Shown: positions 1 through 9,531 of the stretch, in pieces
Layout: every line of letters begins with the position of its first letter
How positions within the stretch are numbered: the first letter of the stretch is position 1
NCBI GenBank assembly: GCA_963709775.1
Contig: CAVPXS010000007.1
Location: 372,001 to 436,000 of the forward strand
DNA: 64,000 nucleotides
Direction of reading: 5' to 3'
DNA from: Salinimicrobium sp963709775
Lineage (GTDB): Bacteria > Bacteroidota > Bacteroidia > Flavobacteriales > Flavobacteriaceae
Translations under genes and position numbers: made by a program
Notes under the pieces: generated by a model
Databases searched by the model: none
What the model was told of the DNA's origin: nothing
Seen by the model: only the letters and a program-made list of their open reading frames with translations

Positions 1-236
1 TCCAGGTTGGCTCCAAAGATCTGGATCCCCACCGGTCTCTCCTTTTCGTAGATATCAAGTTTCATGACGCTTTTTGCAGCATCGCGAATAAGTCCTTCAC
101 TGGAAATGAATTCGGTATAAACCACATCGGCGCCCTGTTCCTTGCACAATGCACGAAACGGGGGATCACTCACATCTTCCATTGGTGCTAACAACAATGG
201 AAATTCTCCTACATCTATGTTTCCTATTTTGGCCAA
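1..236 (-). CDS. dusB: tRNA-dihydrouridine synthase (DusB/NifR3 type), N-terminal part only
   Basis: FMN-dependent enzyme that reduces specific uridines in the tRNA D-loop. The visible N-terminal ~78 residues carry the family opening: a strand ending in LLLAPMEDVSDPPFRALC, then YTEFISSEGLIRDA and RPVGIQIFGA, which form the first strands of the TIM barrel and the FMN site. The rest lies off the left end of the window. No ATG is available; a TTG at 234-236 gives an N-terminus (M)AKIGNIDVGEFP that matches the family, and an in-frame stop lies just upstream. No Shine-Dalgarno sequence is visible, as is usual in this phylum. Family assignment is firm; the DusB subtype is from memory of flavobacterial sequences. 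Confidence 0.88.
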   Translation of the reverse strand, partial: MAKIGNIDVGEFPLLLAPMEDVSDPPFRALCKEQGADVVYTEFISSEGLIRDAAKSVMKLDIYEKERPVGIQIFGANL

Positions 237-381
237 AGCAACTGTTTTTCAGGCTGCAAAAATAATGAAATTAATTCAGTTCGGGGAAGTGGTAAATTCA
301 AAGCCGGGTTAATGAAAAATTTTACATCATGTTGCTCTGGAAAGGAGCCGGAATGAAACTTATAAAGAAAAAGACAGATTT

Positions 382-1621
382 TTAGAACTTATACCTGTAT
401 GACAGGTTTGCTGTAAACTGGTAACCCTTCTCCTTCCTGGGAAGATCTTCGTAGAGTATTCCGCCGCTAACGGAGATAATATGATGGAGCCCAAAAGATT
501 TATTGATCCCCGCAGAGAAATATGCTGCCTCCAAAGTAGGGTTCTCCTGTGCAAGAGTATATAGCGTTGTTTCATCGGGAGAAATTCCGCTGCCTAACCT
601 GCCAAAAATGTAGTTTTCTGAGGTGCTTATATAATACCTTACATTGAACTGGTAATTTTGAACCAGTTCCTCAAACCTTTGTGGCCCTACAAAAGCCCTG
701 GCATTCAAATAAAATTTCCCGGTATAAGCGGTTAAACCCGCTATGGCAGTTAAATAGCCGTTATCATTGTAAAATAAGCTTCTAAAACCTGCTTCAGCTT
801 CAAAGGAAGAGGCAAAATTGTAGAAAATGGAAGCACTGGTTCTATAATCGGGAAATATGCTTCCGTTAGATACACCTACATTGGCGAATGCGTATAATTT
901 ATCTGAAAAAACAGGATAAGCTTCAACTTCATAAAGATTGCCACTGCTATGGGACCTATCTGAATAAGTTAGCCTTCCTATGACGGCCATGCCGGAAAAG
1001 TTATGTTGGTATTCTGCGCTCAGGGAATACCACGGATTGTTTCGGGAATATTCTTCACTAAAAGAAATGTACTGGCCTGTTACCTGCACCGCATTCTTCA
1101 CGGTAAGGTTCATGATTTGATTTAAATCGTAGAGCTGGCCTCCGCTTAGAGATGTTGTTCTATAGAGTTCCAGTGCAATTTTTCTGGCTTCCTCCGGCCT
1201 TTCTAAAAGTAGCAGGAATTGGGCCCTGGCAATTTCCAGTTCGGTATCTCCAGGATAGATTTCCAACAAATAATCCACAAATTCAAGTGCTTCTAAAGGG
1301 GTTAATTGATAAAGGCGTTGGATGGAAAGCAATTTTACACCTTCGTACTGTCGGGGCTTTACTTAGTAAATATTTCAAATCTACATCAGACTGTTCAAAT
1401 TGCTGCAGGGCGTATTTATTTCGCACCTGCAGTACTCTTATATCATGATAATCTGGTGCCAGGTCAAGGCCGGTGGAGGTGAGTTCAAGGGATTTACTGT
1501 AGTTGCCGTCCCGGTATTCCTGTAATGCCTCCCGGAATAACTCATCAACATCAACTTCCTGGCAGAATCCTGAAAATTGACTAAGTAACATCAGTAGAAA
1601 AATTAGGGGCTTTTTCATCAT
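382..1621 (-). CDS. YaiO-family outer-membrane beta-barrel protein with N-terminal TPR region (one frameshift)
   Basis: Two overlapping frames form one protein of about 412 residues. The first (from 1621) has a signal peptide (residues 1-20) and TPR-like helices (EALQEYRDGNYSKSLELTSTGL). The second (to 382) continues TPR-like helices and then a barrel of amphipathic strands with aromatic turns, ending in LSYRYKF with the terminal aromatic typical of outer-membrane barrels. Removing one base near 1348-1349 joins them as SKAPTYEGVKLLSIQRL. TPR plus barrel resembles the build of the polysaccharide porin PgaA, and the gene is last in an operon with a processive glycosyltransferase, so export of a glycan across the outer membrane is a reasonable inference. 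The family's actual function is not established. The frameshift may be sequencing error or real inactivation. Confidence 0.8.
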
Positions 1622-1677
1622 TTCGTAGTAGGCATTATTCTTAAAAATCTATAGTAAGGATTACGGTCAAAATAATT

Positions 1678-3113
1678 TTATCCGGGAGGTTTCTCAAATC
1701 CTTTACGGGTCATCTCACCCCAACCTTTATTACCTGTGATTTTTTCCCAGTTTCCTTTTAGAGCAGCATAAACTGTAAAGGGATGAAAGAAGATGGGTTC
1801 AAGAAGGGCAACCAAAGTTAGTTTCAAAAGATCTTCGAGCCGTTGGTATTTTTTGAAAGTGGCTTCTTCTGTGTAAAGTGCGATCATGGAAAACATTATT
1901 GCAAAGGAATACACAAAGAAAAGGAAGAGAAAAAAATACTTCCAGCTAATGAATCCAAGAATAACCAGCAAAAAGGTTATTAAAAGTCCCAGCAATTCTA
2001 TAATAGGAGCGTAATATTCGAAAAATAGCCAGTATGGATAACTCAACATTCCAAGGGTTTTATATTTGGGATTGAAGAGCATTTTGCGATGGGTGTAAGA
2101 GTGTTTCTATAGTACCTCTCATCCACCTGCTACGTTGCTTTCTTAGGATAGAATACGATTCTGGCGCCTCAGTCCAGCAAAGGGGATCGGGGATATACTG
2201 CACGGCATAAGGCTCTTTCTGCTCAATCATGTACCGGCGCATTCGCACTATCAATTCCATGTCTTCGCCTACCGTATTGGTATCATAACCTCCACAACGC
2301 AGCGCAATCTCCTTGTCAAACATTCCAAAAGCACCGCTAATGATGAGCAGTCCGTCCAACTTACTCCAGGCCATTCTTCCCAAAATGAAAGCGCGGAGGT
2401 ATTCGATCACCTGTATCCTGGCCAGAAAATTTTGAGGTGCTCTCACCTCCACCAGTTTACCCGACCTTATGATACAGGAATTTGCGATACGCACTACACC
2501 GCCTGTCGCAATTATCCTTTTACCTGATGCTTCCAGGTATGGCTTCGCCAGTTTTAGAAGCACATCCTTATCCATGATACAATCCACATCTATACACACG
2601 AGGTATGGATTTTCGGAAACATTCATTCCGGCGTTGAGAGCATCGGCCTTTCCCCCATTCATTTTGTCCACCACTATAAGTTTGGAAAAAGCCTTATTTG
2701 AAGATCTGTAGATCCCTCTTACATCTTTGGTAGAAATCTTTTGTTTGTAAGACGGTATCTGATTTTACAAGCTCAAAAGCCGCTGTGAGAATTGCAATAG
2801 AATCATCTTTACTCCCATCGTTCACCACTATGACGTCAAAATTGTTGTAATTGATCGCAAGGAGTGACCTAACGTTTTCTACTATGGTTTTACCTTCGTT
2901 GTACGCGGGGGCAATGAGAGAAACTCTTGGAGCACTGTCCAGGGCAAGCAGGGCCTTGTAATTGACAAACCGGTTTTGCCTTAGGTAAGCTTTTAATGAG
3001 AATCCCGAGATCACTGCCAGGATCACATAAGATGTCATGACGAATACTGCAAACACCAGGATAAGGTAGTTGAAGAGGAAAATTAGGGTGTCTAAAAAAG
3101 CAATTCCTGTCAT
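1678..3113 (-). CDS. Processive family-2 glycosyltransferase, membrane-bound, PgaC/BcsA-like (two frameshifts)
   Basis: Three consecutive frames reconstruct one protein of about 477 residues. The order is: N-terminal membrane helix; GT2 catalytic domain with VVNDGSKDDS (nucleotide-sugar Asp), CIDVDCIMDKD (DxD metal site), GEDMELIVRM (ED general base) and RKQRSRWMRG (QxxRW, the mark of processive synthases); then C-terminal membrane helices. One extra base in the A-run around 2735-2740 separates LQTK from ISTKDVRGIY; one extra T at about 2097-2098 separates IETL from YTHRKMLFNPKY. All catalytic motifs survive. It probably polymerises a hexosamine or glucose polymer at the inner membrane; substrate cannot be told. 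It sits between the HEAT-like protein (1-nt gap) and the YaiO barrel. No PgaB-type deacetylase is nearby. Confidence 0.85.
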
Positions 3114-3114
3114 A

Positions 3115-3945
3115 TTATATCACGAATTCGGTATTTTTAAGTACCTGGGCGATCTCCAGTCTTAATTTTTTATTCTTTGTTTCCTGATAAAACCTGGAGA
3201 GTACATCATAATATTCCGCTTTTTTGTAATAGTTGATAAGACGCACTGCCAAAAGAACAATAGTTGTATTCTTACTCTCGAGCATCACGTCCAGGTTGGC
3301 GGGTGCAGGAATTCTGTGTTTTTTTACTGTATAAAGGATATTACTTTGTATCCAGTCATTGAGCTTTAATCCACTCTTCTTAAACTTCATGATCTCCTCT
3401 ATTCCGCCCATTTTGATCAATGCCAGTAAAACTTCGGTTTTTACCAGCTCATGAGGATGAATTATACGTGATGCTATGCGGCTATAAGAAGCAGCATGAT
3501 TAAGCGTGGAAAGATCCCGTACCCCTTCTACTATATGCGGCCAGCTATTGGATTCCAGTTTTGCCATGGAGTATTTCACAAGGCCGCTTGCTTCAAAAAA
3601 GTATTCCAACCTTTTGCTGTAATTGCCGCTATAGTTATCATGCAAGGCAATAAGGGCTCTAATGGCCACTCTTTGGAATAGAGGCTGCTCTTTTGCTTCA
3701 ACAAATCCTGAATGCTTTAAAACCTCTTCCAAACTCTGCTCCTCAAAAAGGTATTTAAAGAGTATGTTCTCTATTACTGCCTGGTACTTCTTCTTTCTAC
3801 GTTCCTCTTCAAGTCTTCTTATTCTTTTTACAAAAGTTGTGACAAAGAAGATCACAGCCGTAGCAAAAACTGCGACGGCTACCCATAAAACGAACAGTTC
3901 CATTGCAGGGAAAAAGGAAGCTTCAATTGCCAGATAATTCCTCAA
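3115..3945 (-). CDS. Membrane-anchored HEAT-repeat-like protein
   Basis: A 276-residue protein with one N-terminal membrane helix (about residues 16-40), a basic segment (RIRRLEEERRKKKYQ), then an all-helical C-terminal region with repeated pattern (AIRALIALHDNYSG, KTEVLLALIKMGG, IVLLAVRLINYYK, KLRLEIAQVLKN) typical of HEAT/ARM repeats. No catalytic motif is seen. An internal Met at residue 15, just before the membrane helix, is an alternative start. It lies between a receiver protein and the glycosyltransferase in a tight operon (8-nt and 1-nt gaps). A role as scaffold linking the phosphorelay to the synthase at the inner membrane is inference from position only. Confidence 0.72.
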   Translation of the reverse strand: MRNYLAIEASFFPAMELFVLWVAVAVFATAVIFFVTTFVKRIRRLEEERRKKKYQAVIENILFKYLFEEQSLEEVLKHSGFVEAKEQPLFQRVAIRALIALHDNYSGNYSKRLEYFFEASGLVKYSMAKLESNSWPHIVEGVRDLSTLNHAASYSRIASRIIHPHELVKTEVLLALIKMGGIEEIMKFKKSGLKLNDWIQSNILYTVKKHRIPAPANLDVMLESKNTTIVLLAVRLINYYKKAEYYDVLSRFYQETKNKKLRLEIAQVLKNTEFVI

Positions 3946-3953
3946 GATCCTGA

Positions 3954-4319
3954 CTAACTTATCATTAATTTGTTGATCCTTTTAAGCAGTACAGGAGGAC
4001 TAAAGGGTTTGGTTACAAATTCATCTGCTCCCATGTCAAAAACTTCAAGTTCTGTAGCTTCGACTCCAGATGAGGTGAGGACAATTACCGGGATCTCTCT
4101 TCCCGGGAGTGCTTTTACAGCCTGGAGCACCTGCATACCCCCTGCAAAAGGCAGATTGAGGTCTGTAATTACAAGGTCTATATTATTTTCGGGAGTTTCA
4201 GTATAGGCTATGGCATCACTTCCATTGTCAAAAGCCTTTACCTTGAATCGGTTGGATTGCAGATAAAAAACAAGTGATTTCTGCAGCATTTCATCATCTT
4301 CCACGAGTAGGATATTCAT
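3954..4319 (-). CDS. Stand-alone CheY-like response regulator receiver
   Basis: A 121-residue single receiver domain with the complete phospho-acceptor set: acidic pair D8/D9, phospho-acceptor D53 (LVITDLNLP), T82 and K104 (TKPFSP). There is no output domain, so it must act by protein contact, as CheY or Spo0F do. It starts 10 nt after the stop of the hybrid kinase, which ends in an HPt domain with a free histidine. The likely path is kinase His to its receiver Asp, to HPt His, to this Asp, and then to a partner such as the neighbouring HEAT-like protein or synthase. The receiver identity is certain; the partner is inferred. Confidence 0.93.
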   Translation of the reverse strand: MNILLVEDDEMLQKSLVFYLQSNRFKVKAFDNGSDAIAYTETPENNIDLVITDLNLPFAGGMQVLQAVKALPGREIPVIVLTSSGVEATELEVFDMGADEFVTKPFSPPVLLKRINKLMIS

Positions 4320-4329
4320 TCTTGGGGGT

Positions 4330-6759
4330 TTAATTTTTCAAAATAGTAAAAATTTCGCTCAATTGTTTTTTAAGAGCCCGTAAGTGCTTTTTAGTTTCGA
4401 CAGGATCTGAGACTTCTTCCAGCTGTTGCAGCAGATCGAGATCTGCACCAATAATGCCAAAGGAACTCTTTAGCTGGTGTGCCACGGAATTAATCTTTCT
4501 TAATTCCTGCTGCTCAAAATAAAGCTGCATTTGCTTCATAGACTTTTCTGAATTCTCTAAGAAGAGGCTGATCATTTCCTGCTGAAATTCCACATTCCCG
4601 TCGGACATTTCTTCAAGATGTTTAAGGGACACTGCTGCTTTATAACCATTGAACCGCCTCACAGAAAATTTCTCCTGCCTGTACTTATTGATCCAGCGGT
4701 TGATCATCTCAAAAAGCTCTTCTCTTTTAAACGGCTTAGATAAATAGTCATTCATTCCCTCCTGCAAACACTTTTCTCTTTCAATGTTGAGAAAATTGGC
4801 TGTAAGGGCCACCACAGGTACAGGAGAATTTAATTCATGCCGAATGATGCGGGTAGTTTCTCTACCATCCTGTTGTGGCATTTGAAGATCCATTAAAACA
4901 AGGTCGTATTCATTTTTCTTAAAAAGCTCAATACCGGCCACGCCATTACCTGCTATATCCACCGTGAACTTTTTCTCTTTCAAAATAGCTTCTATCAACC
5001 GTTGGTTCAATTCGTTGTCTTCGCAAAGCAGAATTCTTCCGGTGGTAAATATTACTTTATCTTCTTCTAAAGCAGGCTCTTGATCTTCGGGCTTTGTTCC
5101 CGCAGGATAGGGAATTGAAAAAGTGAATTTTGTTCCTTCTCCTATCTTACTCTCTACCTCCATCGTTCCATTTTGCCGCTCTACCAGCTGTCTCGAAATA
5201 TTTAACCCCAGGCCTGTACCTCCAAAAGTTCTGGAAATACTTTCATCTGCCTGGGAAAACCTTTGAAAGATTTTCTCGAGTTTATCCTCTTCGATCCCTA
5301 TTCCCGTATCTGTCACGGTGAATTTTATCAAATGTTGGTCGACCTGCATCTCCACGAAGTCTATCTCCAGCTCCACTTTACCTTTGTGGGTGAATTTTAA
5401 AGCGTTCCCAAGAAGATTAAGTAAAACCTGGGAAAGACGGTTGCTGTCTCCCAAAAGATATTCGGGCACACCAGAGGAGATGGAATAAGTAAGTTTAAGC
5501 TGCTTTTGCTTGGCATTTAAATGCAGGATAGAAAACACATTTTCCACCACCTGCTTAAGTCTAAAGTTTGCCGCGTGCATTTGAATAATACCCGCTTCGA
5601 TCTTTGACAGGTCCAGAATGTCATTGATGATAAACATCAAATTATCCCCGGCAGTTTTGACCGATTTTAGGTAGCTTATTTTTTGGCGATCTCTTTCCTG
5701 CTCCAGTAAAAGTTCTGTAAATCCAAGCACGGCATGTATGGGAGTCCTAATTTCATGACTCACATTTGCAATAAAACTATCCTTTTGATGGTTCAGGGAT
5801 TCGGCAGCTTCTTTTGCTACCTGCATTGCTTTTTCGGCGGCTATTTCCAGGGTGATATCCTGGGAGATTTGAAGCACCTTATCGATCTTTCCGTCGGGAG
5901 ATCTTACAGGGTTGTAAGTGGCCTGCATCCAAACCTCATCTCCATTCTTTCTGATTCTTTTGAACCTTCCGGCTTTGAAATCTCCATTTTCAAGCGCCTG
6001 CCAGAATTTTACATTTTTGGCCTTATCCTTAGAATCTACAAAGTCGGAATGATGCATTTTCACAAGCTCTTCCTCTCTATAACCTATAAAGCTTCTGAAG
6101 ATGGTATTGGTGGAAAGTACATGACCTTCCGGAGAGAATTCCACTACACTGTTAGATCTCTTTATGGAATCAAGTAAATGCTGATATTCATTCTCCTTCA
6201 GAAAAAGCTTTTCTTCGGCTTCTTTTATTTTGTTGTTAAGAATTAGCTCGAGCTCTTCGGTAAGTATTCGATTCCTCTTTCTTGCTTCCAGAAGTGCCAT
6301 TACCTGTTTTGACAATAGCTTTAAAGATTTCTTTTGAGAGCTGGAAAGCTGTCGGGGCTTGGTATCGGCCACGCACACGGTACCAATATTGTAACCGTTG
6401 GGCGCCTGCAGGGAAATACCTGCATAAAATCTTATTCCATTTTCTGTATTAACATGCGGATTGTCCTTTACCCGCTCATCATGGAGTGCATCTGTGATCT
6501 CCAGGATCTCATTCTGCAAAAGGGTGTACTGGCAAATGGTCTCATTCTTTGGAAGGTCGGAGAATTCCATTCCTACTTTGGCCTTATACCATTGGCGGTT
6601 TTCATCAAGCATTGAGATAATAGCCACCGGCACCTCGCAAATAGCAGAAATTAAGTGCACAAGGTCTTCAAATTCCTGTTCGGGTTTAGAGTCAAGAATC
6701 CCGTAGGATAAAAGGGTTTGGATTCTTTCGATCTCCTGGGAAGGGGTAAAATTATTCAC
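4330..6759 (-). CDS. Hybrid sensor histidine kinase (GAF-PAS-HisKA-HATPase-REC-HPt)
   Basis: An 809-residue soluble phosphorelay protein. Domains in order: GAF (about 1-160), short coiled coil (160-195), PAS with PAC (about 195-305), HisKA with H335 in SHEIRTP, HATPase_c with N452 (GNALKFT), DTGIGI and GGTGLGLN boxes, receiver with D624 (VLMDLQMP), T653 and K675, and C-terminal HPt with H761 (AHQLKSSFG). No membrane segments, so it senses a cytoplasmic signal or redox/ligand state through GAF/PAS. The start is GTG at 6757-6759; a TACATTTG -7 element at 6764-6771 would place transcription start at or next to this codon. First gene of the minus-strand operon running to the YaiO barrel. Confidence 0.95.
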   Translation of the reverse strand: MNNFTPSQEIERIQTLLSYGILDSKPEQEFEDLVHLISAICEVPVAIISMLDENRQWYKAKVGMEFSDLPKNETICQYTLLQNEILEITDALHDERVKDNPHVNTENGIRFYAGISLQAPNGYNIGTVCVADTKPRQLSSSQKKSLKLLSKQVMALLEARKRNRILTEELELILNNKIKEAEEKLFLKENEYQHLLDSIKRSNSVVEFSPEGHVLSTNTIFRSFIGYREEELVKMHHSDFVDSKDKAKNVKFWQALENGDFKAGRFKRIRKNGDEVWMQATYNPVRSPDGKIDKVLQISQDITLEIAAEKAMQVAKEAAESLNHQKDSFIANVSHEIRTPIHAVLGFTELLLEQERDRQKISYLKSVKTAGDNLMFIINDILDLSKIEAGIIQMHAANFRLKQVVENVFSILHLNAKQKQLKLTYSISSGVPEYLLGDSNRLSQVLLNLLGNALKFTHKGKVELEIDFVEMQVDQHLIKFTVTDTGIGIEEDKLEKIFQRFSQADESISRTFGGTGLGLNISRQLVERQNGTMEVESKIGEGTKFTFSIPYPAGTKPEDQEPALEEDKVIFTTGRILLCEDNELNQRLIEAILKEKKFTVDIAGNGVAGIELFKKNEYDLVLMDLQMPQQDGRETTRIIRHELNSPVPVVALTANFLNIEREKCLQEGMNDYLSKPFKREELFEMINRWINKYRQEKFSVRRFNGYKAAVSLKHLEEMSDGNVEFQQEMISLFLENSEKSMKQMQLYFEQQELRKINSVAHQLKSSFGIIGADLDLLQQLEEVSDPVETKKHLRALKKQLSEIFTILKN

Positions 6760-6763
6760 GCGC

Positions 6764-6771
6764 CAAATGTA
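6764..6771 (-). promoter_or_regulatory. Candidate -7 element (TACATTTG) for the hybrid-kinase operon
   Basis: The octamer matches the Bacteroidota -7 consensus TAnnTTTG on the minus strand, only 5 nt before the GTG start. I see no clear -33 TTG. If used, the mRNA would be leaderless or nearly so. Confidence 0.4.
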
Positions 6772-6874
6772 TAATTTTTATAAAATCTGTAAAGGACCAC
6801 TTAGTTAAAGTGTATGGCGAAAAGAGAAAGAAATCTGGAATTTAGCTGCTTCAATTTTGGTGCTCAAAAATTCC

Positions 6875-6902
6875 TGATCACCGATCACTGATCACTGAAC
6901 AC
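6875..6902. repeat. Four degenerate tandem copies of a 7-bp unit (TGATCAC)
   Basis: Units TGATCAC, CGATCAC, TGATCAC and TGAACAC follow one another, then ACTGCCTAC appears twice within 6906-6937. It sits in the 181-nt gap between the kinase promoter and the end of the TonB receptor gene. The two genes are both on the minus strand; no terminator hairpin is evident here. Confidence 0.6.
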
Positions 6903-6940
6903 TAAACTGCCTACATCTCACTGCGGCACTGCCTACTAAA

Positions 6941-9357
6941 CTACAACCTATCCCTCTCCGCTGCCTCAATAGCCCTCTGGTTATCGCTTAGCCTGAAGTT
7001 TCCAAAGTTGTATTTAAATCCTACACGCACGTAACGGGTTTCGGGCTGTGGAAAGTAGCCGTTATCCTGATTGAGATATCGTGACCTTAACCAGGTGTTG
7101 GTTTCGTCCAGAAGGTCTTCCACATTCACACTTACCTCTGCACGATTGTTCCACAAGGTTTTTCGAAGACCCAGGGAAAGTGTGGTCATGGGATCCATTA
7201 TATAAGATCCGGTTAGCCATTTGGAAATATAAGTAATGCTGGTTTCGGCAGTTAAAGTTCCATCTTTGGAAACGGTGAAGTTGTTACTGAGACTTGCATA
7301 AATCGCATCAATATCCAGGGTCACGGGAACATCACCACTTTCTATTGCTAAAAATGTTCGTTCTTCATGAAAAAGAGAAACATAAGCATATGCATACCAC
7401 CAGTTGGTCACAGATCGACCATGAACCAAGTCAAGGCCGTAAGACTTGCTGTCCATTAAATTCATGCTCACTCTGCGAATTAACCTTTGCTGATTATCCT
7501 GAAAACTCAAGGTTTGTGGAGTTTCTCCGCTATCCCTGTAATAAACATCAAAGAAATATTCATTTTTGAGTGCATAGCTCAGGGTAAAATTATTGCTAAT
7601 TGACGCCTCAAGTTTTGGATTACCCGAGTTAAAATCAAATTCTGTAAGATAATACCTAAACGGGTTCAGGCTTTCATATCTGGGCCGCTGGATCCTTCGG
7701 CTATAGTCAAAGCTAAGACTGTGATTGTTGTTGAAATTGTGCTGCAGGTAAAAAGTTGGAAACAGCTCGAAATATTCGCGACTGTTTGCTTGTTCCATAG
7801 ATCTTGATTCTCCGGTACGATCGGTATATTCCCCTCTTAACCCTCCTTTGACACTCCATCTTTCCCAGTCCTTTGCAAGTGAAATGTAAGCCGCATAGAT
7901 GCTTTCATCGTAGAGGAAATTGTCTGACTGTTGCCGGTTATAAGTCTGCCCCCCCGTGTCCGGGTTTATTTGAAAATAATCTATTCCGTTTTCAGAATTT
8001 ATAAAAGAACCTTTTAATCCGGTCTCAAAGCTGGTGCTTCCAATAGGAGTGTTGTAATCGATCTGTCCTGTAAAAATATCTATGCCTTGCTGTGCAAAAG
8101 TTGAAAACAAATTCTCCCGGTCTGGAACTGTAAGCTCTTCTATGGTAGTAGCTACCAGTTGGTCCCTGTCCTGATCAAAACGAGTGTAATGTCCCCTGAC
8201 TGAGATCTGAGCCCCGGGTTTTTCAAGTTTGCGCCTGTATTCAAGATCAACAGCGAAATTAAAAAGATCTTCTTTGAGTTCACTGTCAGTAATTAAATTC
8301 CTTACCTCAATTCCGCTGTCAAATACATTGGTAAATACATTATTATCAAAATTTTCATTTGGCGAAAAAGTAGCGCTGGTAGAGAAATTCAGAATGTTAT
8401 TATCGTTAAAGTTATAGTCGATAAGTACGTTTGCATTGTGGGCATTAGATCGGGTTGTTCTTTCAAAATCTGTTTCCCAGCGCGTTAGAATATTATCATC
8501 CCCATCCCTGAAATTTATATAGCTGTCATCCTCCTTGAATTCCTTTCTGGGAGAATACGTATAATTTCCAAAAATATTCAACTTATCCGTTTTGTAGTAG
8601 TGGCTGGTCCCTACCTGGAATTTTGGGTAAACTGCCTGCGTCCAAGCCCCATTGATATTCCCTTTATAACCAGGTGCAATACTTTTTGAGGTAATAATAT
8701 TAAGAATAGCTCCCCCTTCGGCATCGTAGCGGGCCGGAGGTGTGGTAATGACCTCAACAGATTTTATATTTTCTGCGGAATAATTCTCAAGAAGTGTTTG
8801 TAATTCTGAAGCCGAAAGCTGCACCTTTCTATCATTGATATAAACCTGTACGCCCTGATTCCTTACCATTAAAGAATTTCCTGAAAGGATCACTCCCGGG
8901 GTCTTTTTAAGAATATCCCATGAACTTCCTGTGGAGAGCGTGGTATTTTCAACGCTGAAGACCAGACGGTCAACCTCTCTTTTTACTGATGGATTTCTGT
9001 AATTGATGGAAACCTCATTAAGGGTGGCTGTATCTTCCTTTAATAAAAGATCGCTCAATTTGCGATCTTTTTGGATACCTCTATCTTTCGAAGCAGGTCT
9101 TGAAAACCCACAAAGCTTACTTTAAGCAGGTAATCATTTTCCTCAATATTGCTTAAAAGAAATTCCCCATTTTCCGAAGAGACAGCTCCTTTATAAACAC
9201 TGGTAGAATCCTCTGCATTGAGGAGAATAACATTGGCAAAGGCTACCGGCTGGCGGCCAGGATCCAGTACACGGCCTTCAACCGAATGTTGGGAAAAACC
9301 TGAAAAAGAACAAAAAAATAAGAACAGTAACTGGGGGAGGCGGTATATTTTAAGCAT
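6941..9357 (-). CDS. TonB-dependent receptor, outer-membrane beta-barrel family with CarboxypepD-like N-domain (one frameshift)
   Basis: Ligand-gated outer-membrane transporter powered by TonB. The N-terminal frame has a signal peptide from the Met at 9355-9357 (MLKIYRLPQLLFLFFCSF), then a carboxypeptidase-regulatory-like domain (VEGRVLDPGRQPVAFANVIL). The second frame has the plug (VEVITTPPARYDAEGGAILNI) and a long barrel ending in RVGFKYNFGNFRL. The join is near 9064-9078 in an A-run before GATCGC and needs one added base (or two removed), giving roughly VSK(K)DRKLSDLLLKED. The total is about 800 residues, like the PF14905-type barrel family. No SusD partner is adjacent, so this is not a polysaccharide utilisation pair. 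The start at 9357 is preferred because the promoter lies at 9401-9431. Confidence 0.88.
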
Positions 9358-9400
9358 GCAGGTTAGTTGGTTAGCGCTTGATAAGATTAAGAAAATCAAA

Positions 9401-9431
9401 CAAATATAGTATTTCTCCTACAAGAACAAAA
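9401..9431 (-). promoter_or_regulatory. Bacteroidota promoter (TTTTG - 18 nt - TATATTTG) of the TonB receptor gene
   Basis: On the minus strand TTTTG (9427-9431) is followed after 18 nt by TATATTTG (9401-9408), matching the -33/-7 consensus and spacing. Predicted transcription start is near 9394, giving a leader of about 37 nt to the ATG at 9357. Confidence 0.7.
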
Positions 9432-9531
9432 GATTTTAACCTCTGCTGCTGCACAAGCTGCAAAATAAAACGATGTATTTTCATCATTCTTGAATTTGAG
9501 ATTTCATCATCATGTAATAAAATTTATTCCT

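Noticed and set aside
6941..9357. TonB receptor as SusC of a polysaccharide utilisation locus
   Set aside because: No SusD gene and no dedicated carbohydrate enzymes for it; domain type fits the general PF14905-like barrel family.
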